The notes under the pieces are model-generated. The model was not told where the DNA came from. It saw only the letters and a program-made list of their open reading frames with translations, and did not search any database. DNA of 64,000 bases. Origin: Bifidobacterium bombi DSM 19703. GTDB lineage: Bacteria; Actinomycetota; Actinomycetes; Actinomycetales; Bifidobacteriaceae. The stretch lies in NCBI RefSeq assembly GCF_000737845.1, contig NZ_ATLK01000001.1, forward strand, positions 1-64,000. Direction: 5' to 3'. How positions within the stretch are numbered: position 1 is the first letter of the stretch; every line of letters begins with the position of its first letter. This document shows positions 15,082 to 24,266 of this stretch, one piece after another. The translations under genes and the position numbers were made by a program.

Positions 15082-17205
15082 ATGAACGATACAGATCAAT
15101 ATGATGACGACGATTCCGACGTGCGGAAGGATGCCCCGCATGACGGGAGATCGAATTTTGCAAACGGTGGACGCGACGCGGGTGACGGATGTGATGCCAG
15201 TGGTGGACGCGATGCCAGTGGTGGACGCGACGCGGGTGACGGCTTTCCCAATGAAGATGGCCGTGCGTCTGGTTTTCCGCACGAAGGCGGTCCACGGGGT
15301 GCCGCTGGTGGCGGTCCGCAGCCGCCACTTCGATCCGGTTCGCACAACGACTGGATTGCGAAGTTCTTCGATTGGATAAGGCGCAGCGGTTTGATGCGGG
15401 GGCGCAACCGGTGGATAGGTGGTGTTTGTTCGGGTATCGCAGATTATTACGCAATCAGTGAGATTCTGGTACGTGCTGTGGTCTTCGCAATGTCCTTGGC
15501 CTGTGGAGTGGGTCTGATGCTCTACGCAGTGGCTTGGGTGCTTCTGCCGGATTCGAACACGGGTCGTATCCTGGCGGAGGATCTGGTGCATGGCGAGTGG
15601 CGGGCCGAACTCATCGGGGTCCTCGTTCTCTTCGCGCTTGCGATTTGGGTTCCGGGTGTCGGTATCTTCGCTTTTTTGGCTGCATTCGTATTGCTTGTGG
15701 TGATGGTCAGTAGCGGCGGTCATTTTCCCAAGGGTGTTTATCCCCAGGGAGGCGGCGAGCCGGGCCCTGAGTATGGGCGCGGCTCAAGTGCTCCACGGAT
15801 GGCTCCGGCAGGCAATCCCTTTCCCTACGAGCAGCCGGGGGTGAACGCCTCGGATCCGTGCCGTGCACATGAGCCCGGAATCGAATATCCGAGGCAATCC
15901 TATTGTTCCGTGCCGGAAGGCTGTTCCACCGGTACCAGTGACGCTTCCGCGGCCGAGTATGGTGGTGAGTCCCGTGCCGACGAGACCCCGAGGCGCTCCG
16001 GCTGGAACCAAGGCCCCAATAGGGGGTCGTATGGCTGGCAGGCGCCTACCGCGCCACCGTTCGGCACGACGTACGTATCCACGCCGCAACCTGCGTATCG
16101 CTCCCGTCCGCAGCAGGCACGCAAGCCGAAGCGAATGCGCCGCCGCCCTGCAGGTCCGGCGTTGACGCTCGGAGCCCTCGGCCTCGTGTTTCTGGTCGCT
16201 GGAGTGGTTGTCTACATGATTGTGACCAATCACATGTATCTGGAGGGTTCGCTTCGTCTGGTATCGGTGGCGGTAGGGCTGACGAGCCTGGCCTTGGGGC
16301 TGGGGGTCGTGGTTTTAGGTGTTGTCGGGCATCGTGCCGGTGGATTGAAGCCGATAGTCGTCTTGGTAGCCATGCTCGCCGTCTTCGCCATATGCGCGGA
16401 TTCGGCCTACGCCGTTGTTCTTCATGGGACGCGCGGCGCCGTCAATGGGTATGCGGAGGAATACGTGCAAGGGGTTCATTCCATTGGTTCGAGTCGCGCT
16501 GACTATCGTAAATTGGAGAAGGGAATAGCCTTCCAAGGGGCATCGTACGACGATTCGATCGTCAATGTCGATCTGAGCGACTATGCCACGACCTTCGGCA
16601 CGCATGAAATAAAGGAGGAGAACGGCAACAGCGTGAAATCGGGTTGTCCCACGGGGCGCATCAACCTTGCCGTCCACAATGCGCAGGTATATGTTACCCT
16701 CCCGAAGGGCTGCTCATATGTTCTGACGCCGGTGGACGAGGGTCTGGTGAGTTCTTACATTCGTCATGACGGCTACCGCGTGAACCTTTATTCGTATAAG
16801 GACGGTTCTCGAAAATTACATGTGACTGCATTGCACAAGGAGTCATCCAAGCATTATCAAAAAGATTCGCCTGATGACGAGGACGACGACGTTTATAGCG
16901 ATTATGGCGATGGGGATTTCGAGGATCATCGAGGCTTGGGGCATTTCGGATTGGTGATGGGTGCGAACCAGGTCGGTGAGCCGGGTGCAAGAAGGCTGGG
17001 AAGTCCTTATGCCGCTTCCCGGCGTTTTTACAGCTTGTGGAAGCATGGCGATGATTACTCCAGAGGATCGCGGTCTTTGATGGATTCATTTGAGGCTATG
17101 CCGGCTCAGGGGCCGGAGCTTATCATAACCGTGTCGGCATTGGCCCAGGCTCAGGTTCAAGTGGGCTACCCCAACGATATCCATATTCCTGAAAGGAGCC
17201 GATGA
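15082..17205 (+). CDS. PspC-domain membrane protein with LiaF-like C-terminus
   Basis: The protein has 707 residues. A hydrophilic N-terminus (1-100) contains an imperfect Gly/Arg/Asp repeat (DASGGRDASGGRDAGDG). A PspC domain follows at about 103-158 (RNRWIGGVCSGIADYYAISE and a membrane helix ending AVAWVLLPD), with further membrane segments near 176-213. After a Pro/Ser/Gln-rich linker come three or four membrane helices (about 364-470). The C-terminal part, with FQGASYDDSIVNVDLSDYA and VHNAQVYVTLPKG, recalls the LiaF/DUF2154-like sensory domain. Divergent to the kinase and regulator genes, it is probably the membrane modulator of that system. It overlaps the next gene by four bases. Confidence 0.85.
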   Translation: MNDTDQYDDDDSDVRKDAPHDGRSNFANGGRDAGDGCDASGGRDASGGRDAGDGFPNEDGRASGFPHEGGPRGAAGGGPQPPLRSGSHNDWIAKFFDWIRRSGLMRGRNRWIGGVCSGIADYYAISEILVRAVVFAMSLACGVGLMLYAVAWVLLPDSNTGRILAEDLVHGEWRAELIGVLVLFALAIWVPGVGIFAFLAAFVLLVVMVSSGGHFPKGVYPQGGGEPGPEYGRGSSAPRMAPAGNPFPYEQPGVNASDPCRAHEPGIEYPRQSYCSVPEGCSTGTSDASAAEYGGESRADETPRRSGWNQGPNRGSYGWQAPTAPPFGTTYVSTPQPAYRSRPQQARKPKRMRRRPAGPALTLGALGLVFLVAGVVVYMIVTNHMYLEGSLRLVSVAVGLTSLALGLGVVVLGVVGHRAGGLKPIVVLVAMLAVFAICADSAYAVVLHGTRGAVNGYAEEYVQGVHSIGSSRADYRKLEKGIAFQGASYDDSIVNVDLSDYATTFGTHEIKEENGNSVKSGCPTGRINLAVHNAQVYVTLPKGCSYVLTPVDEGLVSSYIRHDGYRVNLYSYKDGSRKLHVTALHKESSKHYQKDSPDDEDDDVYSDYGDGDFEDHRGLGHFGLVMGANQVGEPGARRLGSPYAASRRFYSLWKHGDDYSRGSRSLMDSFEAMPAQGPELIITVSALAQAQVQVGYPNDIHIPERSR
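15167..15242 (+). repeat. Short in-frame tandem repeat within the PspC protein gene
   Basis: An 18-base unit, roughly GATGCCAGTGGTGGACGC with GACGCGGGTGACGG variants, is repeated about four times and encodes D-A-S-G-G-R-type units. All changes keep the frame, so copy-number change would lengthen or shorten the N-terminal linker without breaking the gene. Confidence 0.6.
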
Positions 17206-17819
17206 TGAATGAATCACGGGAGGACGGAGAAATGAACGAGGAGTCCCTTGGTCGGAAGACTGACGAGAAATCGAACCAGGCGGGCGGCACAGCGGCGCAG
17301 ATGGAGCTAGCTGGAGATGAGGAAACGAGATCCGGAATCAGTGAAACTTGCAACACCCCGGATGATGCCGATGCAAGCGCATCGTCCCGGAGCGGACGCA
17401 TCAACGACGGGCCTGGTGGAGCAGAAGAAAAACCTGAACTAGGGCAGGGTTTGATGGGTGACACGATGCATCGGGAGTACAGCGATTGCGGTGCCCATGA
17501 TCGGCAGGTTCCGTTATATGCGTCCCCGGCCGCCGCAAAATATGCAGAAGATTCGTCTCAAGCAGTCGGCACGCCCATGCGTGCGATGGAAACCGGACCA
17601 AATGCGTGGACCATCGTCTTCGGTGTGATAGCAGCTCTCATCGGTGTCGTTGTACTCGCGGAAGGCCTGTGGTTCGTTGACCCCTGGGCTCTCGGGGTGT
17701 TTCGTCATTCGAGGGAAATGGTAGGCATTGCGTTAGGTTCCGTCGGGGTAGTGTTGCTTGTCGTTGCGCTGATCTGCGTAATCCTCGAGGTGCGTGGAAA
17801 ACAAGATGGACGGGCTTAA
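17202..17819 (+). CDS. Small membrane protein co-transcribed with the PspC protein
   Basis: This 205-residue protein starts within the stop codon of the preceding gene (ATGA arrangement), with AAGGAG at 17193-17198 as ribosome site; ATG 17205 is an equally good start by spacing. Residues 1-130 are hydrophilic and acidic, with low complexity. Two membrane helices follow at about 136-160 (WTIVFGVIAALIGVVVLAEG) and 170-197 (EMVGIALGSVGVVLLVVALICVIL). I recognise no named family. Its position makes it a likely accessory member of the PspC envelope-sensing operon. Confidence 0.75.
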   Translation: MMNESREDGEMNEESLGRKTDEKSNQAGGTAAQMELAGDEETRSGISETCNTPDDADASASSRSGRINDGPGGAEEKPELGQGLMGDTMHREYSDCGAHDRQVPLYASPAAAKYAEDSSQAVGTPMRAMETGPNAWTIVFGVIAALIGVVVLAEGLWFVDPWALGVFRHSREMVGIALGSVGVVLLVVALICVILEVRGKQDGRA

Positions 17820-17844
17820 TGCATGGGGAACCGGATGGACAGGC

Positions 17845-19416
17845 CTAGAAGTTGTATAGTCCGAAGAAGGCAAATGACAGCAGCGAGACCAACACACCCG
17901 CCACGGTCAGCGTCGTGGCCGCCATCCTGCAAGCGCCGAAGGCGCGGGCTGGTTGGCGCCTCGCGAAGATCAGTCTCGCGGCGAGCCAGGATGCTGCCGA
18001 CGCATCGAGAAAAGCCAGGATTCTTAGCAGGATCCAACCTGCATGCAGGATTTGTGGGTTCGATTGCAGTTTCAGAGCATTTGTCACGGCTATGGTCGTA
18101 TAGATGAAGAACGCCACCAGAGTAAACGTCATCATGCCGGCGTTGGCTCCCAGAATGCCGGCAAGGCCGCTAGGGAGCCGGTGTCGCGTCGGTGTCGCGC
18201 TGTCCGCCATTACGCCGGCTGTTGCCAGCACGGCCGCAAGCGCGAAGCAAAGGACGGCCATCCCAATTGTTCCGGCCAGCACATTGAGGGACCCGACAAT
18301 GCCGGACGGCGTTCGTGTCGGTGCGGCGAAACGTTGATGTGGCTGTGAGCCGGAGACCTGTGGTGAAGTCCAGCCGCTGTAGGAACTCGTGGCGCTCGCG
18401 GCTGACTCTGAGGTGACTGCGTGCACCCAGTATTCCAGGTTCTTGGTGTAGTTGACGTCCAGTGGCAATCCGGGTTTGGAGGTCTTGGCTCCAACCCTCA
18501 TTTGATGGTTTGCGTCATAGTAGCGCACAGTGACGTTGACGTTGCCTGACTTGGAGGCTTGTCCGATGATCAGTTTCGCTCCTTGTTCGATGGGCATCGA
18601 GGGGTCATCGGTGCCGTAGTTGGCCAAAATCGGCATCGTCAGATGGCTCAGGTATCGCTCCGCGGGGAAATCCGCGTAGTTCGGGCCGAATGGCCGGAAA
18701 TCCAAACTCAGAATCTTGTCGACCGTACGATGCAACCCCTCAGGTGCACCGGAAAGTGAAAGGTAGGTGTTTGCTGCCATGGCCATTTGGTGGCGGCCGG
18801 CCATCGCTGGAGGGGAGGTGAGGATCATGAAGGCGATCGACGGGTCGTCGGCGGCCATCACCTCGGATATCCAGGTACCCTCGGATTCGCTGTAGATGCC
18901 GGTCTTCGCCCGGTCCACCCCGGGCTGTCGACGCAGAACGTTGAGGGAGGCCTCATAGTCGCGGGCCATGGAGAAATAATCGCGCCGTAACGTCGAGTAA
19001 GTGTCGAGGCGCTTGCTGGGCACGAGTGTGACGATGCCTGCGGAGGCCATGGCAGGGGCGATGTCGCCGAACACTTCGGAGGCCTTGCCGGTGCCTGCGC
19101 CATGTACGAACAGGCATGCGGGGCGGTGCGCCGGCGCTCCTATGGGTTCACGTATGATGGCATCCACGCTCGTTCCTCCTGGAAGCCGTATACGGGTGTA
19201 AGTGGTGTGCACTTCGTATGTGCCTTCCGCCGTCGGTCTGATGCCCACCGCGCTTGTGTCGGTGTTCGCCGAGGCGACGCGGATGTGGTCCTTGTAGGGA
19301 GCCGATCCCGTCCAGTGTGGCATCATGGCGGCCCCGATGGCCATGAGGCTGAAGGAAAGAACAATGAATGTGGTGAGGCAGGTCAGTGATCGTTTCAAGG
19401 ATTGCACGAACGCCAC
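17845..19416 (-). CDS. Membrane-anchored alpha/beta hydrolase
   Basis: The protein has 523 residues. An N-terminal membrane segment (about 10-30) precedes an extracytoplasmic alpha/beta hydrolase domain (about 60-330). Visible are an oxyanion region CLFVHGAGTG, the nucleophile elbow IYSESEGTW (Ser near 177), the acid region YGTDDPSMP and the base region DANHQMRVG. This matches S33-type serine hydrolases, although the elbow is G-x-x-S-x-S-x-G-like rather than a plain GxSxG. Four membrane helices fill the C-terminal part (about 370-520). The substrate is not evident. It is first in position but last in transcription of a minus-strand run with the DUF4125 and TPR-DUF4037 genes. Confidence 0.83.
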   Translation of the reverse strand: MAFVQSLKRSLTCLTTFIVLSFSLMAIGAAMMPHWTGSAPYKDHIRVASANTDTSAVGIRPTAEGTYEVHTTYTRIRLPGGTSVDAIIREPIGAPAHRPACLFVHGAGTGKASEVFGDIAPAMASAGIVTLVPSKRLDTYSTLRRDYFSMARDYEASLNVLRRQPGVDRAKTGIYSESEGTWISEVMAADDPSIAFMILTSPPAMAGRHQMAMAANTYLSLSGAPEGLHRTVDKILSLDFRPFGPNYADFPAERYLSHLTMPILANYGTDDPSMPIEQGAKLIIGQASKSGNVNVTVRYYDANHQMRVGAKTSKPGLPLDVNYTKNLEYWVHAVTSESAASATSSYSGWTSPQVSGSQPHQRFAAPTRTPSGIVGSLNVLAGTIGMAVLCFALAAVLATAGVMADSATPTRHRLPSGLAGILGANAGMMTFTLVAFFIYTTIAVTNALKLQSNPQILHAGWILLRILAFLDASAASWLAARLIFARRQPARAFGACRMAATTLTVAGVLVSLLSFAFFGLYNF

Positions 19417-19453
19417 TTTACCTCAGCGCCTCTAGGTCTCGAATCGTTGGTGG

Positions 19454-20065
19454 TCATCGTTGCGAGGCTTCGGCCTCGGCGAGGGACGCGTATCCCTCGA
19501 TCCTCACGGTGTTCAGGACCGTCTCCTCCGTGAGGTTGCGTTCGGCGCTCGCCATGCGGAGAACGAACCGGCGGTACAGCAGGAATGTCCTATCTCCATA
19601 AGTTCCCAGCTCTCCGCGTAGATAGGTTTCGAAGGAAGTGCTGCGTGCCGTGTCCTCCTGTGTGGTGAGCGCCCTCATTTTACTTCCGAGGCGAGGGTAG
19701 TGCATGCGGAAGGCGTTCGCCCATCGCACCTGCTGCATGATGACCTCTTCCTGAGCGGCCAGCCGTTGCTCCGAAAGACGTGGTATGAACGGTTCGATGT
19801 CGCGTGCATACTTCTCAGGTGCTGTGGATGCCATCATACGGGCATACTTTTCGGTGACCAGGTTACGGTCCGAATGTTCGGCTGCATCCAAATCGTCCCT
19901 GTAGCTTTCCAGTAGCTGTTGCGGCCAGGTCAGGAACTGGCTGGAGCGCATTTGCAGGAATGTAGGCCAGTCTCCTTGGCAGGCGGCCCGTCCGCCCTCA
20001 TTATCGGTGCGTTGGAACTGCTCCCATTCCAAGCGTATTACGCTTTGCATGAGTTTGTCTTCCAT
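19454..20065 (-). CDS. DUF4125 family protein
   Basis: This is a 203-residue, all-helical-looking soluble protein. It starts MEDKLMQSVIRLEWEQFQ and continues with GDWPTFLQMRSSQFLTW, the usual opening of DUF4125. No membrane segments or known catalytic motifs are seen, and no Rx4-6H motif that would indicate a HEPN RNase. ATG 20065 is chosen because AAAGGAA lies six bases upstream; the longer frame from 20125 has no ribosome site. The next gene upstream, at 20225-22291, encodes a TPR protein with a nucleotidyltransferase-like DUF4037 domain, and the two families are often neighbours or fused. The function is unknown. Confidence 0.82.
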   Translation of the reverse strand: MEDKLMQSVIRLEWEQFQRTDNEGGRAACQGDWPTFLQMRSSQFLTWPQQLLESYRDDLDAAEHSDRNLVTEKYARMMASTAPEKYARDIEPFIPRLSEQRLAAQEEVIMQQVRWANAFRMHYPRLGSKMRALTTQEDTARSTSFETYLRGELGTYGDRTFLLYRRFVLRMASAERNLTEETVLNTVRIEGYASLAEAEASQR

Positions 20066-20224
20066 GTTCGTTCCTTTCGAGGTATGCGACATATGCTTTA
20101 GGATTCGGTCCCTGCTTCCTTGCACTGCCGGGTCCGGACATCAAGTCTATATGGGCGTGCTCACCGTGCGTCGAGCGCCGATGTGCCGCCAGTTTGCGTC
20201 GTCGGGCGGATGGCCGTCATGTGT

Positions 20225-22291
20225 CTACAGGCTCCGTAAGACGGGGTCGTGGCTTTTGATGTGCGATTCGACGTACGGGCGCTGCCATTCCAGGAAGGTT
20301 TCGTCGCTGTCGGTCAGCCCCTGTTCCCTGAGCTCCGTAACGACATCCCGGCAGATGTCCTCCACAGTTTGCAGGACCTGACTTGTCACATCGGTCGCCC
20401 CTTTGCCTCCTTCACCGAAAGCCGCGCCGCCGAAACAGGCCGCGCTGGAAAGACGAAGCAGGGTTTTCAGTGACCAGCATACGTTCTTCAAACGTGTGGC
20501 GGTACGGCGGCTGAGCCTTCGTAACGCCGCGAACTGCCATTTATAGTAGGGCATGTAGCCGACGGTGACGGGTCGGTTGATGAGGAACACCAATGAGCAC
20601 GCATTGGTGGCGAATTTCTGGATACACAGCCATGCCGCGGCACCGTCACCACGATCGAGCATTCGCGGCAGATTGTATTGGCCGGCTTGTGCCATCATGC
20701 CCAATCTTCTGGAAATCAGTGAGAGTCGTACGTCTTCTGGCATGAACTTGAAACTCTGGCGGGTCTTGGAGAATGCTCCGAGAGGGTCGGCGAAAATGGT
20801 TCCATTCGTCGCCGCCGCGAGCGTCGGCTCATCCATAAGCAGCCATTCGTGTGGCTTGTCTTCTGCGGGTGCCTTGGTGAAACCGGTGATCGATTCAAAG
20901 AAAGCTCCTATTTCGAACACGCCTTCGCGTCTCTGTGCTCCTTGTGAGCGCGGCGTGCGCGGCGTCGGCTGAAACCCCATGAAATCCCGGGGCAGTGATT
21001 CATAATCGGCTTCGAGCCGTTCGCCTATTAGGCATAGTCGTTTTTGTCGAGCCACAGGCAGAAACGGGGGGCCGAAGTCGTGGTCTTGTGAGAGTTCATC
21101 GTCCAAGCCATAGCATTCCGACCCGTGGCCGACCAGTCCAACTGCGATTCGGCCGGCATACTCCGGGTAACGTCGCTCGATCATCGGTCTGCCTACTTGC
21201 TCCCAGTAAGCTTTGGCCAAGGTGATGCCTGACATCGCACTCGCATGGGCCGTCGGTTGCGAACGATCTTCGTTCATTCCTGCGTCGCCGGTTTTGGCCT
21301 TCGTTTTTGTCTGTGCGGGGCTCTCTTCTCGGTCTTCGCATTTGCGCTGCTCCTCGCGAGCCTGCTCAAGATTTTCCGCGGTGATGCGGTAATAATCGGT
21401 GTCGTTGCCGTAGCATTCGTCGATGACCGCGAGTGCCTGCTCATAGGATTCGACTGACTGGCGGAAACGACCCGCTGCGAAGCAGGCTTGAGCGTATCCC
21501 GCCAGTGCCGATGCGTAGTGGGCGCTATGCTCCAGGTGACCTTTGATGTAGATGTCGAGGGCCTTTGCGGCGTGAGAGGTGGCCTCGTCGATTAGCCCTC
21601 TGCGTTTCCCGTGCGCGGTTGCGGCTTCTCCGCCGCTTTGCTGTGCCTCCTGCAGCAGTACGAGCGCCAGATTGGTGTGTGTACTTGCCATGTCGAGGTC
21701 GGTGTCGGGATCAGTGGTCGCCCGTCCTAAAATTTCCAGTGCCTCGTTGAGTTCGGTTTCCGAGCGTTGCAGCTCACCGGTTTCGCTGTACAGCATGGAT
21801 ATGTTGTTGTGCAGAGCAGCAAGTCTGCGGTCATTGGGGGAGTATGTCCGTTTCGCTGATTCGAGCGCCTGCAGATAGATATCCCTGGCTTGGTCATATC
21901 TTCCAGCCGCCCTGAGGGCGGTCGCCGCGTTGATCAATGTGGTGGTCCAGGCCTCGGTGCCCTCAATGCGCATTTTCAAGCCGAGTTCGATCGATCTTTG
22001 GATTATCCATTGGTTGTCCTCATGTCTGCCTTGTGACCGGTAAAAGCCCATGGTCTCGTTGAGTACGGTAAGCAGGCCGGCCTCGTCTCCGGCATTTTCA
22101 GCGTCAGTCAAGGCCTGCAGCAGGTATGGTTCGGCGTTGCTTTTGGCTTTATGGGCATTGTATATGGCATCGAGTCCGTTCAGGAATGCATCGGCGTCGA
22201 ACGTCTGGTCGACGGACATCTGCATGCCGTCGTCCGCCTTCGTTGGATGTTCCTGTGCCTCGTCATGCCGCTCCGTGTCGCTGGTGTTCAT
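20225..22291 (-). CDS. TPR protein with DUF4037 nucleotidyltransferase-like domain
   Basis: The protein has 688 residues. Residues about 25-330 form tetratricopeptide-type helical repeats (AATALRAAGRYDQARDIYLQ, LVLLQEAQ, YAQACFAAGRFRQSVESYEQ). A charged linker (330-355) leads to a DUF4037 domain from about 360. It contains VGLVGHGSECYGLDDELSQD and then HDFG, so a GS is followed by D-x-D after 11 residues, the signature of polymerase-beta-type nucleotidyltransferases. The C-terminal region is helical, like the second domain of kanamycin nucleotidyltransferases. The start has AGGAAGG upstream. The D-x-D suggests catalytic competence. The target is unknown; a protein- or small-molecule-nucleotidylating sensor together with the DUF4125 protein is speculation. 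Confidence 0.82.
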   Translation of the reverse strand: MNTSDTERHDEAQEHPTKADDGMQMSVDQTFDADAFLNGLDAIYNAHKAKSNAEPYLLQALTDAENAGDEAGLLTVLNETMGFYRSQGRHEDNQWIIQRSIELGLKMRIEGTEAWTTTLINAATALRAAGRYDQARDIYLQALESAKRTYSPNDRRLAALHNNISMLYSETGELQRSETELNEALEILGRATTDPDTDLDMASTHTNLALVLLQEAQQSGGEAATAHGKRRGLIDEATSHAAKALDIYIKGHLEHSAHYASALAGYAQACFAAGRFRQSVESYEQALAVIDECYGNDTDYYRITAENLEQAREEQRKCEDREESPAQTKTKAKTGDAGMNEDRSQPTAHASAMSGITLAKAYWEQVGRPMIERRYPEYAGRIAVGLVGHGSECYGLDDELSQDHDFGPPFLPVARQKRLCLIGERLEADYESLPRDFMGFQPTPRTPRSQGAQRREGVFEIGAFFESITGFTKAPAEDKPHEWLLMDEPTLAAATNGTIFADPLGAFSKTRQSFKFMPEDVRLSLISRRLGMMAQAGQYNLPRMLDRGDGAAAWLCIQKFATNACSLVFLINRPVTVGYMPYYKWQFAALRRLSRRTATRLKNVCWSLKTLLRLSSAACFGGAAFGEGGKGATDVTSQVLQTVEDICRDVVTELREQGLTDSDETFLEWQRPYVESHIKSHDPVLRSL

Positions 22292-22556
22292 TGGAATGCC
22301 TTCCTGATGATGGTCGGCGGTATTTGCATCCGAAGTTTCCGAGCATTCGTCCGTTTTGGATGTATCCGCCGTTGGTTTTCATCGTAGGAGGTGTCATCGT
22401 CCTTGCAATGCTGTTCGTGCTGCCTGATGGTGGCGCTGCTCAGCGTGCTTTTGCGCATTTCGCACATAGGCACGCGTCTACGGTGCTCGGTGAATTCGGT
22501 CGGGGGCCAGGTTGAGGCCGAATCTTGTAGGTGTTCGCAGCCTCAACATGCCGTCG

Positions 22557-24059
22557 TCATCGGCAGATGCTACTGAGGGATTGCCAGGGTTCAAGCGTCA
22601 ATGGCTCGCTTTGCAGCGCGTCGAGCACTGGTTCAGGTAGGAATTCCTTGCGGACGATGAGCTCGTTGACATACCGGCGGAACCATTCGTCCGACGCCAC
22701 GTAGTAGCCGTCCTCGCCCACGTCCTTGCCCCAACTGTTCTCCACTTTCCAGCGGTCGGCCTGTCCGTCCTCATCGATGTTCACGCCCGTGAATGTCATT
22801 GCGTGGTTGGCGGATGAAACGCCGTACTGCAGGGCATGCGCCTTGTCGAAAGTGAATTCGGTTCCGAAAAGCTCATCAACGCGGACCGCACCTGGGTCGA
22901 AGATGCCCTCCTTGCCGCGCAAAAGCGCATATTGGTCGCAATCGCATGCGAACCACAAGGGGTGCCCCGCCTGCAACTGGTCCAATGCGGCCTTATGTAT
23001 CGTGTCCATGTCCACGTTCACGAATTCCAGAGGTCCGGTTTCCGCCACGTTCGTGCTGAACTTCAGTTGGTAGCGACGATTGAATGGGCGTGATTTCATG
23101 GGGTTGTTGCATAGGGTCACGTAGTCGTTGACGTCCACGGGCACATACTTGGCATAAAATTCCTGGGGTGTGATCCCGTATTCGCGGATCTGCGGCCTGT
23201 CGTCGATGCGTGATTCCTTCGAGTCCTTGGCGTCCTTGGAAACGTTCTTCGTTTTGCCATCGGATTTCGTCTTTTCGTCCTTGCAGTCCTCCTTCTTGTC
23301 GTCTTCCTTCGTACGGGCGAAGAAATCGAACTTTTTGGGCGGCTCTCCCAAGCTGATGGCGCAGATGCGGTAGACGGTTTCCATGTCGTTGAGCTTGAGC
23401 TCGCGCAGTTTGTCCAAGCTGGCTCCTGCCTGATGTTCTTCGCGCAGCTGTGAGGCGAATTCTCGGAGCTTCACGTTGAGATACATGGTGAAGTCGTCTG
23501 AGTTGCCGGAGTTCGCGCTTTCGGGGAAGGCCGACTTGGGCATCAAACCGTACTTGTTGACCAGGTTGACGAACATCTGCCACCAGCCGCCGTCATCAGC
23601 CGGCTCGTAGTTGATGATCGTGAAGATTCGGCTGTCGGTGTCTTCGTCCAACGTTGCGAGCACGTTTTCCAGGTAGGTGTTTGATTTTTCGATTTTGTCC
23701 CAGAAGAACAGATAGGATTCGGAGAATTCGAAGTCGTCAAGGTTCCATTTGTGCATGACTTCGAAGCTCAGTGTGTTCAGCGCCGCGAACATCCAGCAGC
23801 GTCCGGACTGCTTCTGATTGGTGATGCCTGTCTGCTTGAGGTCTACGGAAAAATCCTTAGGCAGGGAGCGTACCCCCTGGTAGCTGGTGGCCGCTTTGAT
23901 CAGGCCCAGTGATGTGGAGGCATTCGCGGCTACGCGGTTCGCACGTTCGCTGTTGAATCTCTTGGAATATTCGTCTATAGCTCTGCTTGATATCGCTTTT
24001 TCGTTTTCTTTTCCGGCGCGTGTCGCGGGTTTCTTCACCGTCTTCGATGCCTTGCTCAT
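22557..24059 (-). CDS. pepC: Aminopeptidase C (bleomycin hydrolase family)
   Basis: This 500-residue cytosolic cysteine aminopeptidase is expected to form hexamers and trim peptides. Catalytic residues are visible: Cys in NQKQSGRCWMFAALN (about 87), His in SANHAMTFTG (about 418) and Asn in VENSWG (about 441). An unusual insertion of about 45 residues (about 247-290), rich in Lys, Asp and Ser, interrupts the sequence between PPKKFDFFAR and ITPQEFYAKY, where ordinary homologues have a short loop. ATG 24059 is preferred (AAGGGA nine bases upstream). It sits divergently from the opp peptide importer, a sensible link between peptide uptake and hydrolysis. Confidence 0.94.
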   Translation of the reverse strand: MSKASKTVKKPATRAGKENEKAISSRAIDEYSKRFNSERANRVAANASTSLGLIKAATSYQGVRSLPKDFSVDLKQTGITNQKQSGRCWMFAALNTLSFEVMHKWNLDDFEFSESYLFFWDKIEKSNTYLENVLATLDEDTDSRIFTIINYEPADDGGWWQMFVNLVNKYGLMPKSAFPESANSGNSDDFTMYLNVKLREFASQLREEHQAGASLDKLRELKLNDMETVYRICAISLGEPPKKFDFFARTKEDDKKEDCKDEKTKSDGKTKNVSKDAKDSKESRIDDRPQIREYGITPQEFYAKYVPVDVNDYVTLCNNPMKSRPFNRRYQLKFSTNVAETGPLEFVNVDMDTIHKAALDQLQAGHPLWFACDCDQYALLRGKEGIFDPGAVRVDELFGTEFTFDKAHALQYGVSSANHAMTFTGVNIDEDGQADRWKVENSWGKDVGEDGYYVASDEWFRRYVNELIVRKEFLPEPVLDALQSEPLTLEPWQSLSSICR

Positions 24060-24216
24060 GTTTGAGGGTCCCTTCATGATCGGCGGTGTATGAACGTTCG
24101 TGTCCATCACTCACTCTGCATTAATAAAATAGTCCCACTATGTTACATGAATTCCCGATTCACGCAGGATGACCACAATATGGACACCTTTTTCGATGTC
24201 GAAAATACTGTGTTTT

Positions 24217-24236
24217 GAATATTTTGAGCGAATATT
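24217..24236. repeat. Direct repeat GAATATT in the pepC-opp intergenic region
   Basis: GAATATT occurs at 24217-24223 and 24230-24236 in the AT-rich spacer between divergent pepC and oppB. It may mark a promoter or regulator site; the evidence is only the repeat itself. Confidence 0.25.
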
Positions 24237-24266
24237 GCACACCATTTGATCAGAGGTATGAATAAA

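Noticed and set aside
19454..20065. DUF4125 protein as a HEPN toxin partner of the nucleotidyltransferase
   Set aside because: No Rx4-6H motif is present, and the TPR fusion is unlike MNT-HEPN antitoxins.
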